The notes under the pieces were generated by a model. That model was not told where the DNA came from. It worked only from the letters and a program-made list of their open reading frames with translations, and did not search any database. 64,000 bases of DNA from Sphingomonas aliaeris (GTDB lineage: Bacteria > Pseudomonadota > Alphaproteobacteria > Sphingomonadales > Sphingomonadaceae), in assembly GCF_016743815.1 (NCBI RefSeq), contig NZ_CP061035.1, positions 2,420,501-2,484,500 on the forward strand. The letters are read 5' to 3'. Numbering within the stretch: the first letter of the stretch is position 1; each line of letters begins with the position of its first letter. The position numbers and the translations under genes are program-made. Shown here piece by piece: positions 47,381 through 57,136 of the stretch.

Positions 47381-49380
47381 TCCGCCGCCTCCGCATAATC
47401 TTCGCCGTGGATCAGTTCGGCCGAACAGCGCTGCATCGTCGGGCTAGCCCGGCAGATCGCATTGGTCAGGTAGAAGTCTTTGATCGGATAGCCGGAAAGC
47501 TCGCCGGATCCAGTCTCGCCCAGCGCCGGAGGGTTCCACGCGAACGTCTTCAGCCCCAGCGTGGCAAGATTGGGCGTATCGCCGCCCATCGCCGCGCGCA
47601 GTTCGTCGATCGTGTCGAACGGCAACGTCTTGCCGAGCACTGCCGACAGTGCGCGCAGGATCGTCCAATCCTCGCGAGCATCGCCGGGTGGGAATACGGC
47701 GCGTTCGCCACGCTGCACGCGACCTTCCAGATTGACCCAGGTCCCCGACTTCTCCGCATAGCTTGCGCCCGGCAGGATAACGTCCGCCTGCGCCGCGCCG
47801 CGATCGCCGTGATGTCCGATGAACACCTTGAAACTGCCCGAGAAGGCCGAGAAATCTACTTCGTCGGCGCCGAGGAAGAAGGTCAGCTTCGGCTTGGCAG
47901 CGGCGACATCAGCGATGCCGCCCTTCTGCGCCCAACCGAGCATCAGCCCGCCCATGCGCGATGCCGCCATGTGCAGTACGTTGAACCCGTTCCAGCCATC
48001 GCGCACCAGGTTCAGCGACGTGGCCAATGCCAGTGCGGCGCCATGCCCGCCCTTCAACGCCGCGCCGCCGACGATGACCATCGGCGCCTTGGCGTCCTTG
48101 AACGCCTCCGTCACGGCATCCGGCAGATTGCCGAGCAAGGCCAGATCGCTGCCGATCCACTCCGCCTTGTAGGTCAGGTCCGTCTCCGGCCCGATCGCAA
48201 AGACCTTCGCGCCCTTCTTGATCGCCTTGCGAATGCGCGTGTTGACCAAGGGCGCTTCCCAACGAACGTTGGTACCGACGAGCAGGATCACGTCCGCGTC
48301 TTCGGTGCCGGCGATCGTCGTGTTGAAATTGACCGCGGCGATGTTCGTCGCGTCGTAATCCATCCCCGTCTGACGGCCCTCCAGCAATGTGGAGCCCATC
48401 GACGCGAGCAAGGCCTTCGCCGCGTACAAGGTTTCGCAATCGACCAGATCGCCATGCACCGCGGCGACGCTGTCACCTGCATCGACCGCCTTGATCGCGG
48501 CGAATGCCTCGTCCCAGGTCGCTTTTTGCAGTTTGCCGTTCACGCGAACGTACGGCGTATCGAGCCGGCCGCGAACCAGGCCATCGACCGCATGCCGCGT
48601 CTTGTCCGACGCCCATTCCTCGTTGACGTCCTCGTTGATCACGGGGAGCGCGCGCAGCACCTGGCGCCCGCGGCTGTCGAGCCGGATGTTGGTGCCGACT
48701 GCATCCATCACGTCGATCGTCAGCGTCTTCTTGAGCTCCCACGGCCGCGCCTCGAAAGCGTAAGGCTTGGACGTCAGCGCACCGACCGGGCACAGATCCA
48801 CTACGTTACCCGACAATTCGCTCTTCACGGCATTTTCGAGATAGGACGTGATCTGCATGTCCTCGCCGCGATAGATCGCGCCGATTTCCTCCACGCCCGA
48901 AACCTCCTCGGCGAAGCGGATGCAACGCGTGCACTGGATGCACCGCGTCATGATCGTCTTCACGATCGGTCCCATATACTTCTCGGTCACCGCGCGCTTG
49001 TTCTCGGCATAACGCGACTGGCCACGACCATAAGCGACCGACTGGTCCTGCAGATCGCATTCGCCGCCCTGATCGCAGATCGGGCAATCGAGCGGGTGGT
49101 TGATCAGCAGGAATTCCATGATGCCTTCGCGGGCATTCTTCACCATCGGCGTGTTGGTGAAGATTTCCTGATTGTCCGCGGCCGGCAACGCGCACGACGC
49201 CTGCGGCTTGGGCGGACCAGGCTTCACCTCGACCAGGCACATGCGGCAATTGCCGGCGATGCTCAGACGCTCGTGATAGCAGAAACGCGGAATTTCCTTA
49301 CCCGCGATTTCGCAAGCCTGCAGCACGGTGGCGCCGGCAGGAACTTCGACCTCGACGCCGTCTACTTTGACTTTAGGCAT
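47377..49380 (-). CDS. nuoG: NADH-quinone oxidoreductase subunit G
   Basis: 667 aa. The N-terminal ferredoxin-like domain has 2Fe-2S ligands ([15 protein letters not shown]...C), then the His/Cys N5 cluster region ([17 protein letters not shown]) and the second 4Fe-4S set ([10 protein letters not shown]). The large C-terminal half is the molybdopterin-oxidoreductase-like domain without cofactor. The start overlaps the stop of the inserted secreted-protein gene (TAATG). Confidence 0.96.
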   Translation of the reverse strand: MPKVKVDGVEVEVPAGATVLQACEIAGKEIPRFCYHERLSIAGNCRMCLVEVKPGPPKPQASCALPAADNQEIFTNTPMVKNAREGIMEFLLINHPLDCPICDQGGECDLQDQSVAYGRGQSRYAENKRAVTEKYMGPIVKTIMTRCIQCTRCIRFAEEVSGVEEIGAIYRGEDMQITSYLENAVKSELSGNVVDLCPVGALTSKPYAFEARPWELKKTLTIDVMDAVGTNIRLDSRGRQVLRALPVINEDVNEEWASDKTRHAVDGLVRGRLDTPYVRVNGKLQKATWDEAFAAIKAVDAGDSVAAVHGDLVDCETLYAAKALLASMGSTLLEGRQTGMDYDATNIAAVNFNTTIAGTEDADVILLVGTNVRWEAPLVNTRIRKAIKKGAKVFAIGPETDLTYKAEWIGSDLALLGNLPDAVTEAFKDAKAPMVIVGGAALKGGHGAALALATSLNLVRDGWNGFNVLHMAASRMGGLMLGWAQKGGIADVAAAKPKLTFFLGADEVDFSAFSGSFKVFIGHHGDRGAAQADVILPGASYAEKSGTWVNLEGRVQRGERAVFPPGDAREDWTILRALSAVLGKTLPFDTIDELRAAMGGDTPNLATLGLKTFAWNPPALGETGSGELSGYPIKDFYLTNAICRASPTMQRCSAELIHGEDYAEAAE

Positions 49381-50078
49381 TAATTGGATTCCGCCGTGGC
49401 GACAGGATGCCGCCGTTTATACAAAGCCTCTGCAGCCCAGCCATGAATTGCAGTACCGCTAATATCGACCCTGCCCTTGCCCCGTCCGCACGCATTGAGC
49501 GCCGGTGCCAGCGCCCGTCCGGCATCACTTTCTGCAACGGACATACGCTTGGCACGCACAAGTCGATCGGCCGCGAGCGGCTCGCGATCAACGGCGCAAC
49601 GAACCACCACATACCCAACTGGCAGCAAACGATCCGCCCGATCGACTGAGGCGAAGTTTTGCGAGGCGGTACCTGACGTCTCACCGGACCCCAAATAAAG
49701 ACGCGTCACGATAGCGCCTCGAAGCGCCCGCCGGGAAAAAATCATTTGTCGTCGATCGTTCGCCATTTGGGCAGCAGCCGCCCCGAGCGACGTTTGTCCG
49801 AGGTTCACCGACGCCGCCAACCCCGCACTCTGGATCGAAGTGCCCAATCTCATGCATTTGCTATGCTTTTGAAACAGACGATCGATTTGTGTCTGCTCAT
49901 CCGCACTCTCTGGCATGGATTCGATCACCCGGCGTGACTGTTGCGGCGCTTCACGCACAGCACATCGCGCAAAATCAGCGAGGACCTTCTCGCCATCGAG
50001 ACTTGGCTTTGTCGCTGCCAAGGACGGGGTGGGAAAGCACAGCATCATCCCGGCCGGAAATAGAAACGTGCGCTTCAT
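49380..50078 (-). CDS. Secreted tandem-repeat hypothetical protein inside the nuo operon
   Basis: 232 aa, starting at ATG 50078 overlapping the nuoF stop (TAATG) and ending in a TAA that overlaps the nuoG ATG. A signal peptide covers about residues 1-21 (MKRTFLFPAGMMLCFPTPSLA). The mature part consists of two copies of one motif: Cys39...Cys75 and Cys161...Cys197, both 36 residues apart and each opening R-C-A-V. Each is followed by a related helix, FSRRALRGAIVTRLY (114-128) and ISGTAIHGWAAEALY (206-220). No domain name is known to me. Similar Cys-pair repeats occur, as I recall, in other uncharacterised sphingomonad exported proteins. Base composition is less GC-rich than the flanking nuo genes. 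Confidence 0.8.
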   Translation of the reverse strand: MKRTFLFPAGMMLCFPTPSLAATKPSLDGEKVLADFARCAVREAPQQSRRVIESMPESADEQTQIDRLFQKHSKCMRLGTSIQSAGLAASVNLGQTSLGAAAAQMANDRRQMIFSRRALRGAIVTRLYLGSGETSGTASQNFASVDRADRLLPVGYVVVRCAVDREPLAADRLVRAKRMSVAESDAGRALAPALNACGRGKGRVDISGTAIHGWAAEALYKRRHPVATAESN

Positions 50079-51386
50079 TATTCCGCCGCTTCCATCATCG
50101 GCGACAGATCGCCGCCGCCGTTTCGTTCGAGTATCCGCCGCTCCATTTCCGGACGGAAATGCTTGATTAGCCCCTGGATCGGCCATGCCGCAGCATCGCC
50201 GAGCGCGCAGATCGAATGACCCTCGACCTGCTTGGTGACCTGCTGGAGCATGTCGATCTCGCTGATGTCGGCATCGCCGGTGCGCATCCGCTCCATCACG
50301 CGCCACATCCAGCCGGTACCTTCGCGGCACGGCGTGCACTGGCCGCAGCTTTCATGCTTGTAGAAGTAGGAGATCCGGCTGATCGCGCGGACGATATCAG
50401 TGGACTTGTCCATCACGATCACGGCCGCAGTGCCGAGACCGGATCCGACCGCCTTCAGGCCGTCGAAATCCATCGGGACGTCCATGATCTCGGCGGCCGG
50501 CACCAAAGGCACGGACGACCCGCCCGGGATGACGGCGAGCAGATTGTCCCAGCCACCACGGATGCCGCCGCAATGCGTCTCGATCAGTTCGCGGAAGGTG
50601 ATGCTCATCGCCTCTTCCACGACGCACGGCGTGTTCACATGGCCGCTAATCTGGAAGAGCTTCGTGCCTTCGTTCTTTTCGCGACCGAAGCTGGCGAACC
50701 ATTCCGGCGACCGGCGCAGGATCGTCGGCACGACCGCGATCGATCTCGACGTTGTTCACCGTGGTCGGGCAGCCGTACAGCCCCGCGCCCGCCGGGAAAG
50801 GCGGCTTGAGGCGCGGCTGGCCCTTCTTGCCCTCCAGGCTTTCGAGCATCGCCGTCTCTTCGCCGCAGATATACGCGCCCGCGCCGCGATGGACGAAGAC
50901 GTCGAAGTCGTAGCCGGACTTGCACGCATTCTTGCCGATCAGACCGGCCGCATAAGCCTCGGCCACGGCAGCGAAAAGCGTCTCCGCCTCCCGGATATAT
51001 TCGCCGCGGATGTAGATGTACGCGGCGCGCGCGCGCATCGCGAAGCCGGCGATCAACGCGCCTTCGATCAGCTTGTGCGGATCGTGCCGGATAATCTCGC
51101 GATCCTTGCACGATCCGGGCTCAGATTCGTCCGCGTTGATGACGAGGAAGTTCGGACGGTCCGGCTTCGGTTCCTTTGGCATGAAGCTCCACTTCATACC
51201 GGTCGGGAAGCCTGCCCCACCGCGCCCGCGCAGGCCCGATGCCTTGACCTTGTCGATCAGCCCGTCCTGCCCGATCTTCATCAGGTCGGCGGTCTTGTCC
51301 CAATCGCCGCGCGCCATCGCCGCCTTCAGATTCCATGGCTGGAACCCGTACACGTTGGTGAAGATGCGATCCTTATCGGCGAGCAT
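50078..51386 (-). pseudogene. nuoF: NADH-quinone oxidoreductase subunit F, single-base frameshift as read
   Basis: Starts at ATG 51386 and is intact through the FMN/NADH-binding region ([52 protein letters not shown]). It then shifts frame at about 50742. The continuation [17 protein letters not shown] and the 4Fe-4S ligands [12 protein letters not shown] plus a later Cys run on to 50078. Removing one A (GAG-A-TCGATCGCG) restores V-E-S-I-A-V-V-P, as in homologues, and gives 435 aa. Likely a one-base insertion error. NuoF is the NADH dehydrogenase site of complex I. Confidence 0.92.
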
Positions 51387-51484
51387 TACTTCTTGCCCTT
51401 CTTCGCGCCCGAGATTGCAATGAACATCATCAGGCCAGCGCCCATGAACACCGCGAGCAAGGCGATCCACACGGCCGGGTTCAT
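51386..51484 (-). CDS. 32-aa single-span membrane protein between nuoE and nuoF
   Basis: Encodes [20 protein letters not shown] and then [12 protein letters not shown]. The ATG overlaps the nuoE stop as ATGA and the TAA overlaps the nuoF start as TAATG, so every base is embedded in the translational chain. One transmembrane helix (about residues 4-25) is followed by a Lys-rich tail, giving a predicted N-out/C-in topology. It is too short for most gene callers. No known complex I subunit has this sequence, so it is either an accessory subunit or a coupling peptide. Confidence 0.7.
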   Translation of the reverse strand: MNPAVWIALLAVFMGAGLMMFIAISGAKKGKK

Positions 51485-52149
51485 GCCCATTCCCCGCGAT
51501 AATCGTGATTTTCGTCGACCATCGCCTTCAGCGACGTAGGCCCGCCGACAGGCTCGCTCGACTTGCGGCCGGTGGTCGAACCCGGCGGCGGCGACTTGCC
51601 GGCCGCGAGCGCCTCCAGCACGGCGGTCGTGCGATCGTAATCCAGGTCTTCGTAATTATCGTCGTTGATCTGTACCATCGGCGCGTTCGCGCAGGTGCCG
51701 AGGCATTCGACTTCGGTCAGCGTGAACAGGCCGTCAGGCGTTGTTCGTCCCTTGATCAGGCCATGATTCTTGCACGCGGCGAGTACGTCGTCGCTGCCCG
51801 CGAGCATGCACGGCGTCGTGCCGCACACCTGCACATGATAACGGCCGACCGGCGCCAGATTGAACATCGTGTAGAAGGTCGCGACCTCGTAGACGCGCAT
51901 GTACGGCACGCCGATCTGGCGCGCGACGAATTCAATCACCGGGACGGGCAGCCAGCCCTGCGTCTGGGTTTCAGCGCCGACCTGACGTTGCGCCAGATCG
52001 AGGAACGGGATCGACGCCGACTGCTCGCGGCCTTTGGGATAGCGGCCGAGGATCTCGTTCGCCTTCGTCTGGTTTTCGTCCGACCACGCGAATGCGCCCC
52101 AGCGTGCGCGGGTCTCTGCCTCGTCAGGAATCTGGGGTGCTTCAGCCAT
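51481..52149 (-). CDS. nuoE: NADH-quinone oxidoreductase subunit E
   Basis: 222 aa thioredoxin-like 2Fe-2S subunit. The cluster ligands are in [11 protein letters not shown] and [10 protein letters not shown]. It starts with the usual helical bundle ([25 protein letters not shown]). With NuoF and NuoG it forms the NADH module. Its start overlaps the preceding small membrane ORF by 8 bases. Confidence 0.96.
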   Translation of the reverse strand: MAEAPQIPDEAETRARWGAFAWSDENQTKANEILGRYPKGREQSASIPFLDLAQRQVGAETQTQGWLPVPVIEFVARQIGVPYMRVYEVATFYTMFNLAPVGRYHVQVCGTTPCMLAGSDDVLAACKNHGLIKGRTTPDGLFTLTEVECLGTCANAPMVQINDDNYEDLDYDRTTAVLEALAAGKSPPPGSTTGRKSSEPVGGPTSLKAMVDENHDYRGEWA

Positions 52150-52330
52150 GTGTCTTAACCTTGCCGAACCGGCGTACGTTATACGCGACCCAAATCAGGG
52201 ACGCGCCGATCACGACGACCATCCCCAAACCCGGTGCGATCGATCCGGCGCCGAAAGCACAGCCGGCAATCATCGCCGCCACGGCGCCGTAAATCCAAAG
52301 CGGAAAGCCTGCACCACTCAACGGTCGCAC
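52142..52330 (-). CDS. ~60-aa two-span membrane protein between nuoD and nuoE
   Basis: 62 aa from GTG 52330, overlapping the nuoD end by 13 bases, or 59 aa from TTG 52321, overlapping the nuoD stop as TTGA. Two transmembrane segments are visible (about residues 11-29 and 34-51), followed by a basic tail [12 protein letters not shown]. Its stop overlaps the nuoE start. I know no complex I subunit with this sequence. The tight packing on both sides argues that it is translated. Confidence 0.7.
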   Translation of the reverse strand: MRPLSGAGFPLWIYGAVAAMIAGCAFGAGSIAPGLGMVVVIGASLIWVAYNVRRFGKVKTHG

Positions 52331-53553
52331 TCCCCGAACACGATATCCATCGCGCCCAGAATGGCTGTCGTATCCGCCAGCATATGCCCCTTCGCCATGA
52401 AATCCATCGCCTGCAAATGGCTGAACGCGGTCGGGCGGATCTTGCAGCGATACGGCTTGTTCGTGCCATCCGCGACAAGATACACGCCGAACTCACCCTT
52501 CGGGCTTTCGGTTGCGACATAGACGTCGCCTGCCGGCACGTGGAAGCCTTCGGTATACAGCTTGAAGTGATGGATCAGCGCCTCCATCGACCGCTTCATC
52601 TCGCCACGCTTCGGCGGCACGACCTTGCGATCCAGGCTGGAGATCGGCCCGTCGGGCATTTCGTTCAGGCACTGCTTCATGATCCGCGCGGACTGGCGCA
52701 CTTCCTCGACGCGCACCATGAACCGGTCGTAGCAATCGCCACGCGTGCCGACCGGCACGTCGAAATCCATCTTGGCGTAGACGTCGTACGGCTGCGACTT
52801 GCGCAAATCCCAAGGAATGCCGGACCCGCGGATCATCGGGCCGGAAAAGCCCCATTTGATCGCATCTTCGCGGCTGACCGTGGCGATATCGACATTGCGC
52901 TGCTTGAAGATGCGGTTGTCCGCGACGAGCGAGATGGCATCCTCGAACAGTCGCGGCAGGCGCGTGTCGAGCCAGTCGGCGATGTCAGTCAGCAGCTTGA
53001 GGGGCACATCCTGATGCACGCCGCCAGGACGCAGATAGGCAGCATGCATGCGCGCGCCCGATGCGCGTTCGTAGAAGCCCATCGTGTCTTCGCGCAGTTC
53101 GAACAGCCACAGGTTCGGCGTCATCGCGCCAACGTCCATGACGTGCGAACCAAGATTGAGCATGTGATTCATGATGCGCGTCAGTTCGGCGAAGAACACC
53201 CGCAGATATTGCGCACGGATCGGCACTTCCAGGTCGAGCAGCTTCTCGACCGCGAGCACGTAGCTATGCTCCATGCACATGGGCGAGCAGTAATCGAGCC
53301 GGTCGAAATACGGCAGCGCCTGCAGATACGTCTTGTATTCGATCAGCTTTTCGGTGCCGCGGTGAAGCAGCCCGACATGCGGATCGACCCGCTCCACAAT
53401 CTCGCCGTCCAGCTCCATGACGAGGCGCAAAACGCCGTGCGCCGCGGGATGCTGCGGGCCGAAATTGATCGTGTAGTTCTGGATTTCCACATCGGCCTGC
53501 GCGGCGTCCGTGTGATCCGTGCGGCGCTCGACCGCTTCGATATGATCGCTCAC
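52318..53553 (-). CDS. nuoD: NADH-quinone oxidoreductase subunit D
   Basis: 411 aa 49-kDa-type subunit related to NiFe-hydrogenase large subunits. Signatures are [22 protein letters not shown], the [13 protein letters not shown] quinone-site region (His and Tyr), [23 protein letters not shown] and a C-terminal DIVFGECDR. It makes the quinone-binding pocket with NuoB. The start is adjacent to and overlaps the nuoC stop. Confidence 0.97.
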   Translation of the reverse strand: MSDHIEAVERRTDHTDAAQADVEIQNYTINFGPQHPAAHGVLRLVMELDGEIVERVDPHVGLLHRGTEKLIEYKTYLQALPYFDRLDYCSPMCMEHSYVLAVEKLLDLEVPIRAQYLRVFFAELTRIMNHMLNLGSHVMDVGAMTPNLWLFELREDTMGFYERASGARMHAAYLRPGGVHQDVPLKLLTDIADWLDTRLPRLFEDAISLVADNRIFKQRNVDIATVSREDAIKWGFSGPMIRGSGIPWDLRKSQPYDVYAKMDFDVPVGTRGDCYDRFMVRVEEVRQSARIMKQCLNEMPDGPISSLDRKVVPPKRGEMKRSMEALIHHFKLYTEGFHVPAGDVYVATESPKGEFGVYLVADGTNKPYRCKIRPTAFSHLQAMDFMAKGHMLADTTAILGAMDIVFGECDR

Positions 53554-54395
53554 TGGTTCTGCCCCTTGCCCGGCGTGGGCACGACATCGGGATCGGCCGG
53601 CTTGCTGTCGGCCTTGTTACCGGGATGCGGCTCGCCCGCCCCGGTCTGCGAGGTCTTGTCGGTGGTCTTGCCGTACGGTTCGCTCGGCGCCTTTGCGGCG
53701 CCGGCCGGCGTTTGCGCGGCATCGGCCTTGACGATCTCGTCCGCCTTCAGCGGCGTCGGCGCGCCCTTGGCTTCCGGCAGCTTGGCCTTTTCGTCTCCCG
53801 GCAGGACGTACTCCGCCCCTTCCCAGGGCGAGGTGAAGTCGAACGTGCGAAAATCCTGCGCCAGCTTGACCGGCTCGTACACGACGCGCTTGGCCTCTTC
53901 CGAATAGCGCAGTTCGACGAACCCGGAGAGCGGGAAGTCCTTGCGCTGCGGATGACCGCGAAAGCCATAGTCGGTCAGGATACGACGCAGATCGGGGTTC
54001 CCCGAGAACAGCACGCCGTACATGTCGTACACTTCGCGCTCCAGCCAGCCGGCGACCGGCCAGATGCCCGTCACCGACGGCACCGGCTTTTCGTCGTCGG
54101 CCTGCACATGCACGCGGATCCGATGATTGCGCGTCAGGCTGAGCAGGCAATAAACGACCTCGAACCGGTCGGCCCGGTCCGGGTAATCGACGCCCGCAAT
54201 TTCCATCAGCTGCTGATATTCCAGCCCCGGCGTATCGCGCAGCAGGGTCATCGTCTCGACCAAGCTCGCGCGATCGACCGTGAACGATACTTCGTTCACC
54301 GCCTCCAGGCTCGACAGCACCTTGCCGCCAAGCGCGCGCTCGGCGGTGTCGATCACGCCATCGTTGGGCGAATAGGCAGGCGCCGGCGCTCTCAT
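53550..54395 (-). CDS. nuoC: NADH-quinone oxidoreductase subunit C with a C-terminal low-complexity tail
   Basis: 281 aa from the ATG at 54395, overlapping the nuoB stop (ATGA). The 30-kDa-subunit core ends with [40 protein letters not shown] and [15 protein letters not shown] (to about residue 200), the normal length of alphaproteobacterial NuoC. The last roughly 77 residues are Lys/Ala/Pro/Thr/Gly-rich, probably disordered, and not part of the known fold. Confidence 0.95.
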   Translation of the reverse strand: MRAPAPAYSPNDGVIDTAERALGGKVLSSLEAVNEVSFTVDRASLVETMTLLRDTPGLEYQQLMEIAGVDYPDRADRFEVVYCLLSLTRNHRIRVHVQADDEKPVPSVTGIWPVAGWLEREVYDMYGVLFSGNPDLRRILTDYGFRGHPQRKDFPLSGFVELRYSEEAKRVVYEPVKLAQDFRTFDFTSPWEGAEYVLPGDEKAKLPEAKGAPTPLKADEIVKADAAQTPAGAAKAPSEPYGKTTDKTSQTGAGEPHPGNKADSKPADPDVVPTPGKGQNQ

Positions 54396-54931
54396 CGCTC
54401 GATCGTCCCGACGCGGCGGATCTTCCGCTGCAACTGCATGATGCCGTACAGCAGCGCCTCGGCAGTCGGCGGGCAACCGGGCACGTAGATGTCGACCGGC
54501 ACGATCCGGTCACACCCGCGAACGACGCTGTAGCTATAGTGATAATAGCCGCCGCCATTGGCGCACGAGCCCATCGAGATGACGTATTTGGGCTCCGACA
54601 TCTGGTCGTAGACCTTGCGCAGCGCCGGGGCCATCTTGTTGCACAGCGTACCCGCGACGATCATCACGTCCGACTGGCGCGGAGACGCACGCGGCGCGGC
54701 GCCGAAGCGCTCGAGATCGTAACGCGGCATGTTGACGTGGATCATCTCGACCGCGCAGCACGCCAGGCCGAACGTCATCCACCACAGGGAACCGGTACGC
54801 GCCCACTGGAACAGTTCCTCGGTCGAGGTGACCAGGAAGCCCTTGTCGCCGAGTTCGCTGTTGATATCGTTGAGGAACGCGACGTCGGGCAGCGTGCCCG
54901 GACGTTCCGGTGCGACGAGTTCTACTCCCAT
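54392..54931 (-). CDS. nuoB: NADH-quinone oxidoreductase subunit B
   Basis: 179 aa from the ATG at 54931, which overlaps the end of nuoA by 10 bases. N2 cluster ligands are the adjacent Cys pair in [10 protein letters not shown], the Cys of GTLCNKM and that of [12 protein letters not shown]. It carries the last iron-sulfur cluster before quinone. A polar N-terminal extension of about 25 residues precedes the core. Confidence 0.97.
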   Translation of the reverse strand: MGVELVAPERPGTLPDVAFLNDINSELGDKGFLVTSTEELFQWARTGSLWWMTFGLACCAVEMIHVNMPRYDLERFGAAPRASPRQSDVMIVAGTLCNKMAPALRKVYDQMSEPKYVISMGSCANGGGYYHYSYSVVRGCDRIVPVDIYVPGCPPTAEALLYGIMQLQRKIRRVGTIER

Positions 54932-55296
54932 TCCAGGGCTCCCTTCTTCCACGCATAGACCAGGCCCAGCGCGAGTTCGGCGATGAACACCATCATCGAT
55001 CCCCAGGCGAGCCAGCCCAGCTTGAACACCGAAACGGCCCACGGATACAGGAACGCCGCCTCCAGATCGAAGATGATGAAGAGGATGGCGACGAGATAGA
55101 AACGCACGTCGAACTGGCTGCGGCTATCCTCGAAGGCGGGGAAGCCGCATTCATATTCGGTAAGCTTTTCCGCCGTCGGCTTGTGCGCGCCCGTAAAGCG
55201 CGCCGCGATCATCGGCAGGAACACGAACGCGCTCGACAGGACGAGTGCGACGCCCAGGAAAAGCAGGATCGGAAGATATTGCGACAGGTCGACCAA
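54922..55296 (-). CDS. nuoA: NADH-quinone oxidoreductase subunit A
   Basis: 124 aa, three transmembrane helices. The loop [20 protein letters not shown] contains the conserved Cys near the quinone site, and [15 protein letters not shown] contains the conserved acidic pair. First gene of the operon; a 259-bp gap upstream should contain its promoter. Confidence 0.97.
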   Translation of the reverse strand: MVDLSQYLPILLFLGVALVLSSAFVFLPMIAARFTGAHKPTAEKLTEYECGFPAFEDSRSQFDVRFYLVAILFIIFDLEAAFLYPWAVSVFKLGWLAWGSMMVFIAELALGLVYAWKKGALEWE

Positions 55297-55370
55297 GGGT
55301 ATCTCGCAACTGCGAAGGGGATGACCCGGGCTTTAGGCCTCTGGGCCTGCACGGGCAAGGGTTGGAGCCA

Positions 55371-55385
55371 TGAGAATGACTCGCA
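55371..55385 (-). promoter_or_regulatory. Fur-box-like site upstream of nuoA
   Basis: The minus strand reads TGCGAGTCATTCTCA, close to the 7-1-7 palindrome of Fur boxes (TGMGAAT-N-ATTCKCA type), 75 bases upstream of the nuoA start. Twelve or so of 15 positions fit the palindromic consensus. Iron control of the iron-sulfur-rich complex I is plausible but inferred. Confidence 0.5.
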
Positions 55386-55518
55386 ATTGGCATGCGTTAA
55401 TCGCGTTCGCCCGGCGCGCAGCCCCTGCCCGTCCTGCAGATGGCGATCAGATCGCGGCGCGCGGTTCATTACGGAACCAGCGCACCGGTGCGACCTCGAC
55501 GGAAACACGTTTGCCACG

Positions 55519-55543
55519 GCCGGCCACTAAACACGCGGCCGGC
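55519..55543 (-). terminator. Hairpin downstream of suhB, weak terminator candidate
   Basis: GCCGGCC pairs with GGCCGGC across an 11-base loop, 12 bases after the suhB stop. No U-run follows. Confidence 0.35.
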
Positions 55544-55555
55544 GCGAACTTAGCG

Positions 55556-56368
55556 CTATCGTAGCGCCCCGGCGATCAGCTTGTGCATTTTCGACTGAAG
55601 CACGTCGTTCGCCGCCAGAAATTCCTTCCGCGCGACCATCTGGTCTCCGCCGCGATAGTCGGTGACGAACCCACCGGCTTCCTTGATCAGCAGCATGCCC
55701 GCAGCGACATCCCAATACTTCAGGTCCGATTCCCAGAACCCGTCGAACCGCCCCGCGGCGACCCAGGCGAGATCCAGCGATGCTGCGCCGAAGCGGCGGA
55801 TCCCCGCAACTTCCGGGGCCACAGCGCCGAAGATCCGGCTCCACTGCGCGAAATTACCGTGGCCGAGGAACGGGATACCGGTCGCGATCAGGGCATCCGC
55901 CATGTCGCGGCGGGCGGACACGCGCAGCCGTTCGGACTGTACCCAGGCCCCCTTGCCCTTTTCCGCCCAGAAGCTTTCGTCGGTCAGCGGCTGGTAGATC
56001 AGACCGGCCGTGATCTCGCGCTTGCCGTTGGCCAGCATCTCCTCGACCGCGATCGAAATGGCGAAGTGCGGGATGCCGTGCAGGAAGTTCGACGTGCCAT
56101 CCAGCGGATCGACGATGAAGCGCGGCTTGTTCGGATCGCCGGCAACCTCGCCGCGTTCCTCCATCAGGAAACCCCAATCGGGTCGGCCGCGCGACAATTC
56201 CTCGAACAAGGTCTGTTCGGCGCGCTGGTCGGCCATCGACACGAAGTCGGCCGGCCCCTTGCGACTGACCTGCAACTGCTGAACTTCGTTGAAGTCGCGA
56301 CGCAGCCGCGGCCCCGCCTTGCGCGCAGCGCGATCCATGATCGTCATCAGGCCGGAATGGGAAACCAT
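55556..56368 (-). CDS. suhB: Inositol monophosphatase family protein (SuhB-like)
   Basis: 270 aa. The metal site is formed by FLMEERGEVAG (Glu), VDPLDGTSNFLHGIPHF (Asp-Asp) and YWDVAAGMLLIKEAGG (Asp), the three diagnostic blocks of the family. Such proteins dephosphorylate inositol-1-phosphate in vitro, and in proteobacteria SuhB also joins transcription antitermination complexes on rRNA operons. It sits downstream of efp across a palindromic repeat. Confidence 0.92.
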   Translation of the reverse strand: MVSHSGLMTIMDRAARKAGPRLRRDFNEVQQLQVSRKGPADFVSMADQRAEQTLFEELSRGRPDWGFLMEERGEVAGDPNKPRFIVDPLDGTSNFLHGIPHFAISIAVEEMLANGKREITAGLIYQPLTDESFWAEKGKGAWVQSERLRVSARRDMADALIATGIPFLGHGNFAQWSRIFGAVAPEVAGIRRFGAASLDLAWVAAGRFDGFWESDLKYWDVAAGMLLIKEAGGFVTDYRGGDQMVARKEFLAANDVLQSKMHKLIAGALR

Positions 56369-56383
56369 GTTCTAAACTCCTCA

Positions 56384-56485
56384 CCCTCCCGCTCGCGGGA
56401 GGGGCCGGGGAGGGCGTGTCCGCAACGTCGGACGTTGACGGAGGAGGAACTACCCTCCCCCAACCCCTCCCGCAAACGGGAGGGG
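56384..56485. repeat. C/G-tract palindromic repeat between efp and suhB
   Basis: Inverted pair: 56384-56414 with core CCCTCCCGCTCGCGGGAGGG, and 56453-56485 with core CCCCTCCCGCAAACGGGAGG. Same family as the ubiE-ubiB cluster at 12262-12474. Confidence 0.8.
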
Positions 56486-56493
56486 AGCAAGTA

Positions 56494-57057
56494 TCAGTCG
56501 GCGCGGCGCACGTACGTCTGTTCGTACACGTCGACCACGATGCGCGTGCCGGCGCCGATATGCGGCGGCACCATCACGCGCACGCCGTTTTCGAGGATCG
56601 CCGGCTTATAGGAAGACGATGCGGTCTGCCCCTTCACAACGGCATCCGCCTCGACGATCATCGCCTCGATCGTGTCGGGCAACTGGACCGAGATCGGACG
56701 TTCGTCCCACAATTCCATCACGACATCCATGCCGTCCTGCAGGAACGCGGCGGCGTCGCCCAGGATGCCAGCGTCGAGCGAGACCTGCTCGTAATTGATC
56801 TTGTCCATGAACGTCAGCGTATCGCCTTCGCGGAACAGGAACTGGAAATCGACGGTATCCAGCCGGACCCGCTCGACGCTTTCGGCGGAGCGGAAACGCA
56901 CGTTGGTCTTCCGGCCATCGATCAGGTTCTTCATTTCGACCTGCATATACGCCCCGCCCTTGCCCGGCTGGGTATGCTGGATCTTGACGGTCTTCCAGAT
57001 GCCGCCTTCATATTCGAGGATGTTGCCGGGACGAATCTCGACCGCGTTGATCTTCAT
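56494..57057 (-). CDS. efp: Elongation factor P
   Basis: 187 aa, normal length, with KOW-like domain I and two OB domains. The modification loop reads PGKGGAY with Lys at residue 33, the position that is beta-lysylated in enterobacteria; Arg is absent, so the rhamnosylation type can be ruled out. The ending is [21 protein letters not shown] relieves ribosome stalling at polyproline. No epmA or epmB gene is in the window. Confidence 0.97.
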   Translation of the reverse strand: MKINAVEIRPGNILEYEGGIWKTVKIQHTQPGKGGAYMQVEMKNLIDGRKTNVRFRSAESVERVRLDTVDFQFLFREGDTLTFMDKINYEQVSLDAGILGDAAAFLQDGMDVVMELWDERPISVQLPDTIEAMIVEADAVVKGQTASSSYKPAILENGVRVMVPPHIGAGTRIVVDVYEQTYVRRAD

Positions 57058-57136
57058 GGCTGAACCTGTGCGTGGGAAAGAGCGAAGGCGCGGCCCTTAG
57101 CGCCCGGCGCGCGTTCCGGCAAGATAGGGGCCGGAT

